DNA of 64,000 bases from Malachius bipustulatus (GCA_910589415.1 OU342630.1:1240001-1304000); one strand, 5' to 3'. Shown: positions 11,501 through 21,747, numbered from the stretch's first letter. Program-made: numbers and translations. The notes: generated by a model from the sequence alone, not told the origin.

Positions 11501-11882
11501 AATGGATGGCAGTTCCAAGTCCAAATTGTCTCACTTGTGGCGAAGTTGAGGAAACAATTACTCATATTGTAGAAGAGTGTCCAGAAACTAAATTTCTTGG
11601 CGGTTTCAATGACATCCACCGCCTTACTCCAGATGCAATGAATTGGTTACAAAGTCTAAAACCAATATGAACTGAATGGTGTGTCTAGGTTTTTTATGGG
11701 GTTTTTCCCTAGACTGGCTGGAAAAGCGAATGCTTCACCATGATATCAACAACTCATCCTTATATTCTACAAACCGTTCTACCCCCCACAATGATGAAAA
11801 TTCTACAATATTGTACTTATAAATCATATCCACATCATCCTTCTAATTTAAAATGTAATAATTCATACGAAATATATATATA
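8519..11882 (+). mobile_element. Jockey-like LINE, apparently complete, inserted in F1
   Basis: The element runs from just after the TACTTGAATTTT target duplication to a TA-rich tail, where another MITE (11883-12607) landed. It has a short leader of about 70 bases, one long ORF (8590-11670) and a 3' untranslated region of about 200 bases ending in an ATATAT-rich tail. There is no separate ORF1 upstream, so it either lacks one or is 5'-truncated just ahead of ORF2. The perfect 12-bp duplication supports normal target-primed insertion. Confidence 0.85.
8590..11670 (+). CDS. LINE endonuclease-reverse transcriptase, intact 1026-aa ORF
   Basis: The product nicks genomic DNA and copies the element's RNA at the nick. 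Domains in order: an APE-type endonuclease (about residues 53-270) with the LNIEG start, the QETHT box, GDFNCHHVQW near residue 178, and an H-rich HRQHRPS end; then a reverse transcriptase with LKPGR..NYRPISLLS, QAGFRPNRNCCDQV, GLPQGSVLAPLLFN and the FIYADD catalytic box near residue 687; and a C-terminal CLTCGEVEETITHIVEEC zinc-knuckle-like motif near residue 980. The overall plan fits the jockey/I group. I chose ATG 8590 as start; the frame is open one TTG codon earlier. No stops or frameshifts, so it is young or still active. A decayed relative lies at 55440-56265. Confidence 0.92.
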   Translation: MDNVGPVTRDHHGSQFNANHNRRYLEDRTASVTDTSRSAFCFRSPILTLGPSLKICQLNIEGISKDKSDYLSKICIDGEIDIIALQETHTATEEQLRTRGSIDGYHLVDFLCSGVHGIATYVKDSITNFEKIYAQIISDIYLVTIKVSDVHIVNVYKPPNVQWPHDFDTASPHPAIYIGDFNCHHVQWLYDSSDQNGISLQEWMETNNLHLVFDAKDNKTFHSARWNRDYNPDLCIVSMDNDYRPLQTSRKVLKSFPHRQHRPSILNIGVQIPLVSSIPKPRWNFQKANWTKFSKSVDSTLRWIPPVSSNYDKFVGVLKGSAKKTIPRGFRKNYIPGWSQETKDLFQQYSNNPSHDNANLILKSLNSARKNKWNTLMESMNFTHSSRSSWSLLRKLETANQREKIQSKISPNAIASRLVKVSNMINIDKHQVNKMKRTIQKQKKQAEISDEIGQPFTFEELKAAIKLTKIRKAAGFDGIYPEFLKHMGNFAKNWLLSFFNDILLSGKLPAEFKQSKVIAILKPGRIADDPSNYRPISLLSVCYKVMERMIYNRISPLINDMLPQEQAGFRPNRNCCDQVLSLTTHIETGFQKQLKTGIALIDLTSAYDTVWKDGLLHKLYKTINCRRVVTLIDNMLSNRKLRVFINEKSSKVKYLNNGLPQGSVLAPLLFNLYTSDLPETTCRKFIYADDLALSYQHKRFEEIENVLNEDIQIMVDYFKKWRLCPNPNKTEVSCFHLNNHEKHRKLQVSMDNVILKHNFNPVYLGVTFDTSLTYKPHIDKLRKKLKTRNNLLHKLAGSDWGAHADTLRVASISLVYSTAEYCCPIWMNSAHVHKIDSELNTTMRVITGCIKSTPTPWLPVISNITPPRIRRQIAAKREFDKCTPEFPIWHDLQNPPTTRLKSRNPFWQQNHEIFSPLDSWKSEWSVQNVFNHHLIQDPTKEVPGFDLPRKLWSKLNRLRTGHGRCNSMLFKWMAVPSPNCLTCGEVEETITHIVEECPETKFLGGFNDIHRLTPDAMNWLQSLKPI

Positions 11883-12607
11883 CAGGGTGTTGATTTTCAA
11901 AGCGGGCCATAGGGGATTAGCATTGCGAAAGTGGTTTTTGAGGATTCCTGCTCGCCGTTTAAACTGATAGAAATGGTTTTGGTATCAAAATGAAGCTAAA
12001 ATTATTGCGCATAACGCTTGACATCAGAAATTAATTTAATTTCAGATTGTTTTCTAAAATTCTTCAGTAAAAATTCAAGTAATTGTTAATGTTTAATCAC
12101 AAAATAGCATGCCTTGCCTAAACAATAATGACGTTTCTACGTTTTGAAAATCCAATAATAAAACTTTATAAGTCAGTAGGTAATAATAAAGTCTGGTTCT
12201 ATTTAAAAATGGGTTATACAAACCAAGAAAGAGTCTTTATGGTGAAAACCTACTACAGTGTACCCAGTTACAGGAGGGTTAAATAGAACCAGACTTTATT
12301 ATTACCTACTGACTTATAAAGTTTTCTTTTATTATTGGATTGTCAAAACGTACAAACGTCATTATTGTTTAGGCAAGGCATGCTATTTTGTGATTAAACA
12401 TTAACAATTACTTGAATTTTTACTGAATAATTTTAGAAAACAACGTGAAATTAAATTCATTTCTGATGTCAAGCGTTATGCGCAATAATTTTAGCTTCAT
12501 TTTGATACCAAAACCATTTATGTCAGTTTAAACGGCGAGCAGGAATCCTCAAAAACCACTTTCGCAATGCTAATCCCCTATGGCCCGCTTTGAAAATCAA
12601 CACCCTG
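11883..12607. mobile_element. Palindromic MITE, family M2 (725 bp)
   Basis: Termini are CAGGGTGTTGATTTTCAAAG and its reverse complement, with TA at 11881-11882 and 12608-12609. The two halves pair along most of the element. It landed in the TA-rich tail of the LINE. No protein is encoded. It shares only the CAGGGTG end with F1; the inside is unrelated. Confidence 0.88.
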
Positions 12608-12847
12608 TATATACTTGAATTTTCAAAAAGTTTTTTGAAAAAGTTCATCGTTTGGCCTACAGAGACCGCTTCGAATAAGCTGGGACACCCTGTATATATA
12701 TATATATATATCGCGAAATTTCGATTTTAAAAACGCTCCTGTGGCTTTATCTTTCAAGATTAGTGAACGAAATTTTGGATTCTTGCAAATCTTTGGAATG
12801 ACGTTAGATTTTCGTTGAAAAAATTTCCAAAAGTCCCATCACTTCTA

Positions 12848-13800
12848 CAGGGTGTCCCTTCAAAGTTCCAATTATCCGGTTTTTGTCATCTCATTTCAGG
12901 TGGCAGTTTTGAATCTAGGAGGCTGAAATTTTCTGGTATTGCACTTGAGCAAAATCGGCCGAGCCGTTTCAAAATGGCAGCCATTTGAATTTTCGGAAAA
13001 TTTCCAATTTTTTGAGCCCCCGTATGAGCAAGATGGCAAAAAAATTTGAAATCAAATTAACAGGATTTGAAGAAAATTATTGGAAATTTGAGTTAATGCG
13101 ATAAAATTAGCATATTTTCCATTAATAAGCCAGTGTCGTGGGTAGGAAAAGGGTGAAAATGTGTAAATTCTATAACCGTTTATGAGTTCATTTTTGAAGA
13201 ATTTGAACCGAAATTTCCCATTTTTTTTTGCTTTAAAATATAATTTGATGTCTTAGCTTCAATTCGCCTCGATTAATGTAGTAATTTGAACGAAAAATAA
13301 AAAAGTTTTTCGCTTGTGCAAAATTAGCTTACACTTATATAAAATTATTAAATTGATGAAATGGTTCGCAATTTCTTTTTTATTTTTTTTTCACATTCAA
13401 TTATGAATGGTTCTGAAAATTAAAAGAGCAATCGCAACGAAAATTAAATCACCTACATGCAGGTGAAAAAAGTATTCAAATTGGTCTTTTAATAACTAAG
13501 ATATGACTAGTTTAACAAATAAAATGTGTAGGTGTAGGAACCTGACGTACTGCATATACCTACCCGATCATCGCTACAAATTTCAAACGCACCTTGGCTC
13601 AGTTAGTTAGGAAACTGATGGTGCGGGTTCGAAACCACGAGAGGATCATTCTATTTTTTTTTGGTAGGTAGGTGGAGTTTTCCCAAAAAAAAATCGGATT
13701 ATTTCTTCATTATATTCATTATAAAAAAAAATAGGAAGAAAATATTTATTATTGAATCGCATAAAAATACACTATTTCTGCGATTGATGCGCAAGAAGTT
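12848..13800. repeat. Non-coding stretch starting with a MITE-type terminus
   Basis: TA followed by CAGGGTGTCCCTTCAAAGTT at 12848 looks like the left end of another palindromic MITE, but I find no matching right end before 13800, so it is truncated or diverged. The rest is AT-rich without a credible ORF, apart from the tRNA-like relic at 13591. The 155 bases before it (12693-12847) hold nothing I recognise. Confidence 0.4.
13591..13661 (+). repeat. tRNA-derived SINE head or tRNA pseudogene
   Basis: TTGGCTCAGTTAGTTAGG resembles an RNA polymerase III A box, and GGGTTCGAAACC (13625-13636) is a near-perfect B box. A run of nine T at 13653-13661 could terminate transcription. The spacing between boxes is too short for a folding tRNA, so this is best read as a SINE head or decayed tRNA relic. 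Confidence 0.4.
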
Positions 13801-14508
13801 TTTTTTTAAATGGCATGCTCCTATGTTATTGCATTTTTAGATTGTCTGAGAAGAGAAAATAAGATTGGCTTTTACAGTTGGTGTTTAAATTCAGAAGTTT
13901 TGGAGTTATAAACAAGTGAAAATCGTCATTTTTCAAGTACAACGAAAGCGGTTCAAGATATAGAAAAACGGCTTGCATGTCCCTATTTTAACTTTTTATG
14001 TACTATCCTATGGTATAGAAACATTTGTGCTTTCTTTGATTTTTTTAATTGGCGACGCGTGGAGAAATCTCAGAATTTTTCAAATTTTTCATCACCCTGT
14101 ATAAACATTTCATCTACATCGTAGGATAGTACATGAAAAGTTAAAATAGGGACATGTAAGCCGTTTTTCTCTATCTTCAGCCGTTTTCGTTGTACAGGGC
14201 CATGAACTTGAAAAATAACGATTTTCACTTGTTTATAACTCAAAAACTTCTGAATTTAAGCACCAACTGTAAAAGCCAATCTTATTTTCTCTTCTCAGAC
14301 AATCTAAAAATGCAATAACATAGGAGCATTCCATTTAAAAAAACATAACTTTGATATGTTTCATGCTTTTGGGACAGCCTGTACATTATGAATATAATTT
14401 TAAAACGTACCTCTGCCGGGTCTTTATCCACTACAAAAATAAAAAGATCCTTAAATCCAGAGGCACGGCCATAAACTTCTGTGGCGTATACCGTGAATAA
14501 CCCTGTAT
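13801..14508. mobile_element. Composite F1-variant MITE joined to a second MITE end
   Basis: 13801-14390 is an F1-like palindrome lacking its left terminus and ending in TTTTGGGACAGCCTGTA. It is followed by about 110 bp ending GTGAATAACCCTGTATA. The same two-part junction recurs at 54091-54465, so the pair moves or was duplicated as a unit. It abuts the first recognisable codons of BEL-1. Confidence 0.6.
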
Positions 14509-14514
14509 ACTTAT

Positions 14515-15972
14515 CCCGAATTTCTTAAATTATCAACAGAAAATAGATATGAAAGTGCTAAAAAATTAAACGTTTGTTTAAAATGTTTACGAAAAGGTCA
14601 TTCAACGAAACAATGCAGATCAGCTGCTGGCTGTAAAATTTGTCACTCGAGTTATCATAATTCTTTACTACACTTCAATAAAAATCTCAAGGAAAAAGTT
14701 GAAGTTAACGTAGCAAGTACTTCTAATAGTTCCAATGATAATGAACATAATATACCCCCACAAACAACTATGACTGTTGCAACTAATAACGTGATAGGTT
14801 TAAATTCAGTTATTAAGGATAATAATAATTGCCAAACATTATTGTCTATAGCCTGTATAGATATTATTGATAGTAATGGTCGCGCTCATACCGTACGCGC
14901 ACTTCTTGACTGCGGCAGTATGTCAAGTTTTATAACAGTTGACTTGTACAAACGTCTTAATTTAGATCACGTAGATATAAATTTGACCATTTCGGGTTTA
15001 AATAATACAATTTCTAATGTCAACAAAATGTGCCATGTTACTATTAGTTCAAGGGCAACCGAATTCAATACAGAACTAGACTGTTTTGTCATTCCGGAAA
15101 TAATCAATGATTTACCTGGCATGAAGTTTAATACGAATTTAAAAATTGCTGATACGACTTATCACACCCCAGGTAAAATTGACCTTTTGATAGGAGGCGA
15201 AAAATTCTGGCTGGGAATTGCTATCAAATGGGCATATAAATCTCGGTAAAAATATGCCCTCTTTAAGAAATACGAAATTAGGATGGGTGATTGTGGGTCA
15301 AATTGCCGGTTATCAACCAGAAACTTCACACTGTCACTTCAGCAAAACTATTGACATCCAAAAACAATTAACCCAATTTTGGGAACTCGAAGAATTTCCT
15401 AATGACAAGTTTTTATCTAAAGAAGAACAGTCTTGTGAGAGTTTTTTCGTGGAAACAGTAAAACGCGACGATGAAGGTAGATTTGTCGTGTCAATAACTT
15501 TAAAAAGAGATGTTTCCGAATTAGGTGATTCATATTCCACCGCTAAAAAACGTTTTTTATCATTGGAAAAGGAATTTAAGAATGACGAATTATTAAAATT
15601 AAAATATATAGATTTTATGAGGCAATATATTTCTCTAGGACACAATACATGTCCAAAGTGGAAAAAGTCAATTTAGATTCTGTTAATTTCTTTTTACCTC
15701 ATCATGGTGTCGTAAAAGAAAACAGCGCTACTACAAAACTTAGAGTAGTTTTTGACAGATCAGCTGAAACTACTTCTGGAGTTTCGCTAAATGATATTCA
15801 AATGGTAGGTCCTACCATTCAAAGGGATCTTTTGTCTATATTACTACGTTTTCGTATTCACAATTATGTCATTGGTGCAGGCATCGAAAATATTTACCGT
15901 CAAGTAAAGATAAAAGAAAATCAACGCTCATTACAGCAGATTATTTGGCGTGAGATGAATCTAAACCATTAG
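14515..15972 (+). pseudogene. BEL-1 (BEL/Pao) gag end, protease and N-terminal RT, frameshifted
   Basis: The frame 14515-14770 encodes Cys/His knuckles of a gag (CLKCLRKGHSTKQC and CKICHSSYHN). It runs into an aspartic protease with LLDCGSMSSF (14909-14940, DCG in place of the usual DSG or DTG). A frameshift near 15230 and another near 15660 break the chain. The last piece has the reverse transcriptase start (LRVVFDRSAETTSG) and ends at the insertion of the mosaic palindrome at 15972. The gag N-terminus is missing, cut off by the MITE at 14508. The order knuckle, protease, RT with an LRVVFD-type start is that of BEL/Pao elements. Confidence 0.82.
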
Positions 15973-16316
15973 TAGCGTGTGTGAGTCGGAAAAAAACCCG
16001 AAAATTGTAAATATTTTGAGCCGGAACAAGATTACTTCCCCCCTCCGTTTTAGAGGATGCTGAACACGATGACGTTGTCAGAATTTCTCTTTGGGGTTAC
16101 GCAACTCCTCAAAACGGCCAAAAACCACCCCCTAGAGAGATAAACCGCGCTTCAATCCATTTCCCTGCAAAAAAAACCTTCCCCCCGTTTTCGAGGATGC
16201 TGAGCACAATGGAGGTGCTGGACATCGCGTGCGACCCCGACCAACCCCTCCACCGGCCAATACTCACCCCCGAAATGGGTGATTTTTTTTATGTATATGT
16301 AGGGCAAACGATGGAC

Positions 16317-16490
16317 GCATTGATATTGCTGGCTTTCATTTACTACAATCACTGCTATCAATTTCAGAGTCCTGATGATGGCCCAAAGTGGGGCCGAAAC
16401 GTTGGCTATACATTAAAGACCATTCTGTAAAGTTGTTATTCAATTGCCTACAGCCCTTAATTCTTATTATATTTATATATATATTTATAT
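16317..16490 (+). repeat. Penelope terminal (pLTR) fragment, copy of 7531-7705
   Basis: Nearly identical to the outer end of the Penelope right arm at 7531-7705, including the AT-rich spacer before CAGGGTG. The similarity continues into the adjoining F1 sequence, so both were copied together. Confidence 0.82.
16368..16407 (+). ncRNA. Hammerhead ribozyme motif, Penelope type, copy 3
   Basis: Same core as copy 2: AGTC 16368-16371, CTGATGA 16372-16378, stem II GGCCC/GGGCC, GAAA, palindromic ACGT and GGCT 16404-16407. It lies in a pLTR fragment detached from any Penelope coding region. Confidence 0.8.
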
Positions 16491-16493
16491 ATA

Positions 16494-17336
16494 CAGGGTG
16501 TCCCAGCTTATTCGAAGCGGTCTCTGTAGGCCAAATGTTGGACTTTTTCAAAAAACTTTTTGAAAATTCAAGTACAGAATCACAATGGCCATAATTTAAA
16601 ATTATTTTGGAGTATAAAGAGTGTCCCATATGACAGTGACATATCAAAGTTATGTTTTTTAAAATGGAATGCTCCTATGTTATTGCATTTTTAGATTGTC
16701 TGAGAAGAGGAAATAACATTGGCTTTTACAGTTGGTGTTTAAATTCAGAAGTTTTTGAGTTATAAACAAGTGAAAATCGTCATTTTTCGAGTTCAAGGCC
16801 CTGTACAACGAAATCGGTTCAAGATAGAGAAAAACGGCTTACATGTTCCTATTTTAACTTTTTATGTACTATCCTATGGTATAGTTTGTACTTTCTTTGA
16901 TTTTTTTATTTGGCGACGCGTGGAGAAATCTCAGATTTTTTCAAAATTTTTATCACCTTGTATAAACATTTCATCTACATTATAGGATAGTACATAAAAA
17001 GTTAAAATAAGGATATGTAAGCTGTTTTTCTCTATCTTTAGCCGTTTTCGTTGTACATTGGGTATTGAACTTAAAAAATGACGATTTTCACTTGTTTATA
17101 ACTCAAAAACTTCTGAATTTAAACACCAATTGTAAAAGCCAATCTTATTTCCTCTTCTCAGACAATCTAAAAATGCAATAACATAGGAGCAATCCATTTA
17201 AAAAAAACATAACTTTGATATTTCAATGTCATATGGGACACTCTTTATACTCCAAAATAATTTTAAATTATGGCCATTGTGGTTCTGTACTTGAATTTTC
17301 AAAAAGTTTTTCGAAAAAGTCCATCGTTTGGCCTAC
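16494..17336. mobile_element. Palindromic MITE F1, copy 3, right terminus lost
   Basis: Starts with the complete F1 terminus CAGGGTGTCCCAGC and follows the F1 palindrome. The right arm stops at GGCCTAC and runs straight into the O-family arm, without the expected GGGACACCCTG end. The left O arm carries the matching GGCAAACGATGGAC sequence, which suggests recombination between palindromes. Confidence 0.72.
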
Positions 17337-17659
17337 ATATACAAAAAAAAAAAATCACCCATTTCGGGGGTAAGTATTGGCCGGTGGAGGGGTTGGTCGG
17401 GGTCGCACGCGATGTCCAGCACCTCCATTGTGCCCAGCATCTTCGAAAACGGGGGGAAGGTTTTTTTTTGCATGGAAATGGATTGAAGCGCAGTTTTTCT
17501 CTCTAGGGGGTGGTTTTTGGCCGTTTTGAGGGGTTGCGCAACCCCAAAGAGAAATTCTGACAACGTCATCGTGTTCAGCATCCTCTAAAACGGAGGGGGG
17601 AAGTAATCTTGTTCCGGCTCAAAATATTTACATGTTCGTCCGACTTACACACGCCACTA

Positions 17660-18790
17660 CATTGTCAACATTCACCTTGAACACCGTAACATATGAAACA
17701 GCGTCAGCTTCTCATTTAGCCATACGCTATGTCTCTATCAATTATCCTTAGATTATACCACGATTTCACCTGATATCATTAAATCATTAAAAATGACTTT
17801 TACGTAGATAATTTATTTACGGGAGCTAACAGTATAACGAAAGGAATTGAGATAGTTGATAAGGTTTCGGAAATATGATCAAAGTCAAAGTTTCCATTGC
17901 GCCAGTAGATTTCTAATAATACCAGTATTATTGAAAATAAATTAGATGCCAATGATGGTAATTCTGTTTTAAATTTAGACACTGAAAACAATATAAAAAC
18001 TCTCGGTCTCTTTTGGAGCAGCACTTCGGACAGTTTATGTTTTAAAGTAGAAATAAAAACGAATGAACGCATAACCAAACGTTCTATTCTTTCAAACCTG
18101 TCTAAGGTCTTTGATCCAATGGGATTAATCGGTGCTTGTACCATAACTGCCAAAATTATAATGCAGCAGTTGTGGCAAGCAAACTTGTCCTGGGATGAAG
18201 ATATTTCTGAGAGTTTGAGACTTAAATGGATAGATTACTATCATGTTTTATCATGTTTAAATGGGGTACTTATTCCCAGACAAATTGTATGTGTAGATTT
18301 CATTTAGGTAGAGTTATACATTTTTACAGATGCATCACAAAGTGCATTTGGTGCTTCTGCATCTTTAGTGTCAAACGACAAAATGGGTAATAAATTTTGT
18401 CATCTTGTTTGTTCAAAGACAAAGGTAGCGCCTGTAAAAACTCAGACAATACCCAGATTGGAACTCTGGGGCGCCTTAATTGGTGCGAAATTGGGTAATA
18501 AAATAAAGAATTCTGTAAATTTGCCGATAGAAAATGAATTCTATTGGTGTGACTCCACCATTGTGTTGGGATGGATTTTCTACCAGTCCAAATTTGCTAC
18601 AGACTTTCGTCGGCAATAGAATCTCGCAGATTCAAAATTTAACAAATCCAAATATTTGGAGATATGTGCCTGGTATTCTTAACCCGGCAGATATCCTTAG
18701 TAGAGGAGCAACTCCTCAAGAGTTGTTAGACTCCAAAATTTGGTGGCATGGACCATCATTTCTACTTGAAGATTCCTCAAAATAGCCTAT
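17660..18790 (+). pseudogene. BEL-1 reverse transcriptase core and RNase H, fragmented
   Basis: Sequence resumes with the RT segment NTVTYETASASHLAIRY. It then gives FYVDN near 17795, where BEL/Pao elements normally have YVDD, so the second catalytic Asp is changed. RNase H follows (YIFTDASQSAFGAS near 18315, FYWCDSTIVLGW near 18540). Several stops and frame changes (near 17800, 18307, 18600, 18785) break it. It connects upstream to 15972 across the inserted palindrome. Confidence 0.8.
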
Positions 18791-18849
18791 TTTTCCTAAG
18801 ACAGAATCTGATATACCTGAATTAAAAAGAACAGTTCTTGTAGCAAAGA

Positions 18850-20392
18850 ATGTCAACAATCCTTTTAATACCTATGGAAAACTATTCGAATTATAATAAA
18901 TTAATACGAGTTATAGCTTATTGTCTTAGATTTTCAAATAATACCAAGAAAACGAAATCCACGTTCTTTAGTGGTGTTTTAAAATTCAGTGAATTAAAGA
19001 ATGCGTTAAATACTTTGATCAGAATTTCACAAAATGAATCGTTTTCTACAGAACTTAATGGATCTTAGACATAACAAAAATATCACTAAGGGTAATTTGT
19101 CTAGACTAAGTCTATTTATTGACTGCGAAAATATCATGCGTGTTGCCGGAAGACTTGGATATTTAGATTTACCATATAATAAAAAACATCCTATTTTACT
19201 GAATGTAAGCCATTACCTATCAAAACTATTTTTTGAACATTATCATGTACTAACTTTACATTCGGGGCCTCAAATGCTTCTTTTCACAGTTAGGGAAAGA
19301 TTTTGGATAACTTCTGGGCGTAATTTGGCTCGAAGGATAGTTCATAAATGTGTCAAATGTTTCAAAGCCAATCCCAAAGTTGATCATCCATTAATGGGAA
19401 ATTTACCCGCAGAGCGCCTGAATCCAGCTCCCCTTTTTATGTAACGGGTGTGGATTATGCTGGATATTTTAAAATAAAAGATAGGAAAGGTCGTGGATAC
19501 GCAAATGCTATGTGAGTCTGTTTGTGTGTTTCTGTACCAAAGCTGTACACCTGGAAATCGTTCCGATCTAACTACAGAGTCATTTATTGCTGCCTTACGT
19601 CGTTTTACGGCCAGACGAGGTAAGCCTTGTAAAATTTTCTCGGACAACGCCACAAATTTCATCGGAGCAAATGCAGAGCTTCGTGAGCTAAGTCAATTCT
19701 TGATTGATAACGAAAATAAAATTACTGAGTATTCTGAGAATGAAGGCATCTCGTGGTGTTTTATTCCTGCTGCTTCACCACACCAAGGTGGATTGTGGGA
19801 AGCAGGTGTGAAAAGTATGAAATATCATCTCAAGCGTGTAGCTGCTAATGCACTTTTAACTTTTGAAGAGTTCTATACTTTAATTACTCAAATAGAGTCC
19901 ACTCTCAATTCGAGACCTATTTTCCAAACTTCCTCCGATCCTCAGGATCTCACTCCGTTGACGCCAGCTCATTTTTTAATTGGGCGTCCCTACACATCTA
20001 TAGTTGACCCAGATCTGCATCACGTTCCTGAGTCAAGACTTTCGCATTACCAGCATATTCAAAAACTACACCAGCATTTTTGGAGCAGGTGGTCCAAGGA
20101 GTATGTTAGCGAGTTGCAGACCCGTACCAAATGGAAAGAATCTTTGTCTTCAATAAGTGTTCATGACATGGTTTTAATAAAGGATGATGACCTACCTCCT
20201 TGTGAATGGCGTGTTCGTAGGATCACCGAAGTTCACCCCGGAAAGGATGGTATTCTGCGAGTGGTCACAATGAAAACTAGTGCCGGCTTGTTAAAAAGAT
20301 GTGTTATGATAAATATGCAAACTTCCAATAAACTGACTATGTATTTTATGTATTTTATATTTATATGTATGTATAACATATGTATTTTGTGA
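18850..20392 (+). pseudogene. BEL-1 integrase region, frameshifted
   Basis: The N-terminal zinc-binding pattern is visible at 19240-19375 (HVLTLHSG then CVKCFKANP). The catalytic Asp (GVDYAGYF, 19450), second Asp (FSDNATNF, 19640) and Glu (PHQGGLWEAGVKS, 19790) are all readable but lie in two frames separated by a stop at 19442. The 300-codon final frame (19493-20392) is the longest intact piece. Integrase would insert the cDNA copy into the genome. The C-terminal end lies just before the polypurine tract and 3' LTR. Confidence 0.82.
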
Positions 20393-20436
20393 CTATTACT
20401 AGGTATGACTTTATGTTGTAACCTAGAATCTTCCAA

Positions 20437-20756
20437 AGGGGGGAGGATGTTCCCGCCGTAATTACGATTCTATAATGTAATTTAATTTTAAATATCAGAC
20501 ATTGTTTGTCTGCAGAAATATTTAGTTTATTCAAACTTTCGCGCCGTGCCAACGGCAGTTTTGTTCTGAACTCATTGGGCGTTCTACGGGATGAAGGGCG
20601 AAATTCTCATTGCGAGACATGACGCTGAAAGAGAAGCATGGAAGCTAGTTGGTTTTAAATTTATTTAGTCTAACTTAATATTATTGTCATTTCAATAAGA
20701 ATAAAGTCTTGTGTTCAAGTAAAGTGTCTTTTGTAGTTTCACATACGGTTTTAACA
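20437..20756 (+). repeat. BEL-1 polypurine tract and 3' LTR (309 bp)
   Basis: AAAGGGGGGAGGA directly precedes TGTTCCCGCCGTAATTACG at 20448. The LTR would run to CGGTTTTAACA at 20756, with TG...CA ends and an AATAAA signal near 20700. There is no 5' LTR in the window, so the end is inferred. Confidence 0.65.
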
Positions 20757-20836
20757 ATTATAATATAGTCCACTAAAATTAATACCAGCACCAAATAAGT
20801 TTTAGAAACTTATAAATCCTGCATCACGCAACATTC

Positions 20837-21412
20837 TTCATGATGTTTTTTTTTTGCTCTTCCTGAGCAATAACATCATATCCGACAACCTTTTCTCTGA
20901 TTCAGACATTTTACTGCTTTCAGTTTCTTTTCCACTTCGTAATTTAACCATTAACTAGGTAATTAATCTTCTTGCTGGAATCGTATCCCGTTTCTGACAC
21001 CAATTGTTACGGGTCTCACAATAATATATTCTACACAATCCGCTATATAACACTACTGGCTTCCTTACTTCAGACTTCACTTCCACTTTCAAGTAACTAC
21101 TGCTTTGTCTTCCTTACTATACTTCAGCTTTTATTTTCACGTCCAAGATCCTACTATTCCTTAAGTGCCGACCAGTCCTGTATTTATAGTACTAACCGTG
21201 GATTCTGGTAGATCAGATCGTTCGAGAGACCCCTCGCACAACTGTATGGTAATGTGTCATTACTGTAATTCCTGGCAGGCGTCGAACTGTCGCGAAACTG
21301 TCGTTGTCTTACAACCATTATTAAAAAACAAAGGTAAACAAACAATATGGTGACACTGGAATGTTAAAGAAACAACTAATAGAACTTTTCGAGAGTGGTC
21401 TCGTTATAATAT
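20837..21412 (-). mobile_element. Ty3/gypsy fragment: 5' LTR, primer site and gag start (G1 family)
   Basis: On the minus strand the LTR starts TATAACGAGACCACTCTC (21412) and ends GACCCGTAACA (21005). It is followed by TGGTGTCAGAAACGGGAT (20985-21002), which matches the 3' end of a tRNA-Leu and would be the primer-binding site. A short gag start (ATG at 20951, MVKLRSGKETESS) follows and soon ends. The LTR is related to those at 29255, 31294 and 51954. Confidence 0.78.
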
Positions 21413-21422
21413 ATAACATTAA

Positions 21423-21715
21423 TAAGAATTAAGAGCTATAGGCAAATGAATAACAGCTTTTACAGAATGGTGGTTAATGTATAGCCAACGTTTCGTCCCC
21501 ACTTTGGGCCATCATCAGGACTCTGAAATTGATAACTGTGATTACAGTAACGAAAACAGCAATGTCAATGCGTCTACTTACAGCAAAGTGACCAGGTTAA
21601 TAGGTTGGCACCTCGGCTAAGTCTCATATATTAAAGACATAAAATATACATTAAAGACCATTGTAAAGCTGTTATTCATTTTCCTGCAGCCCTTAATTCT
21701 TATTAATCTGATAGC
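21423..21715 (-). repeat. Penelope terminal fragment with internal inverted partial copy
   Basis: 21423-21640 matches the Penelope outer arm on the minus strand, including the hammerhead. 21650-21715 is a short inverted repeat of its own beginning (CAGCCCTTAATTCTTATT). There is no adjoining coding sequence. Confidence 0.7.
21483..21522 (-). ncRNA. Hammerhead ribozyme motif, Penelope type, copy 4 (weakened)
   Basis: CTGATGA, GAAA, palindromic ACGT and both stem I strands are kept on the minus strand. The 3' strand of stem II reads GGGAC instead of GGGCC, one mismatch against GGCCC. It is probably a decayed copy. Confidence 0.7.
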
Positions 21716-21747
21716 GGTGGAAATTATTCGTTTAAACTATAATATAC

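Larger units (their letters stand above)
7711..12692. mobile_element. Palindromic MITE F1, copy 2, split by a LINE and a second MITE
   Basis: The left part 7711-8518 and the right part 12612-12692 together give an F1 element with CAGGGTGTCCCAGC termini. The 12-bp TACTTGAATTTT occurs at the break on both sides (8507-8518 and 12612-12623). It is the target duplication of the LINE inserted between them. Confidence 0.82.
15972..17657. mobile_element. Mosaic palindromic element (family O) inserted in BEL-1
   Basis: Outer arms of about 340 bp (15972-16316 and 17320-17657) are inverted copies. Ends are GTAGCGTGTGTGAGTCGGA and the reverse complement of GTGGCGTGTGTAAGTCGGA, with TA at 15970-15971 and 17658-17659. 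BEL-1 coding sequence resumes immediately outside. Between the arms sit a Penelope terminal piece with a hammerhead and most of an F1 MITE. No transposase is visible. Confidence 0.8.
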
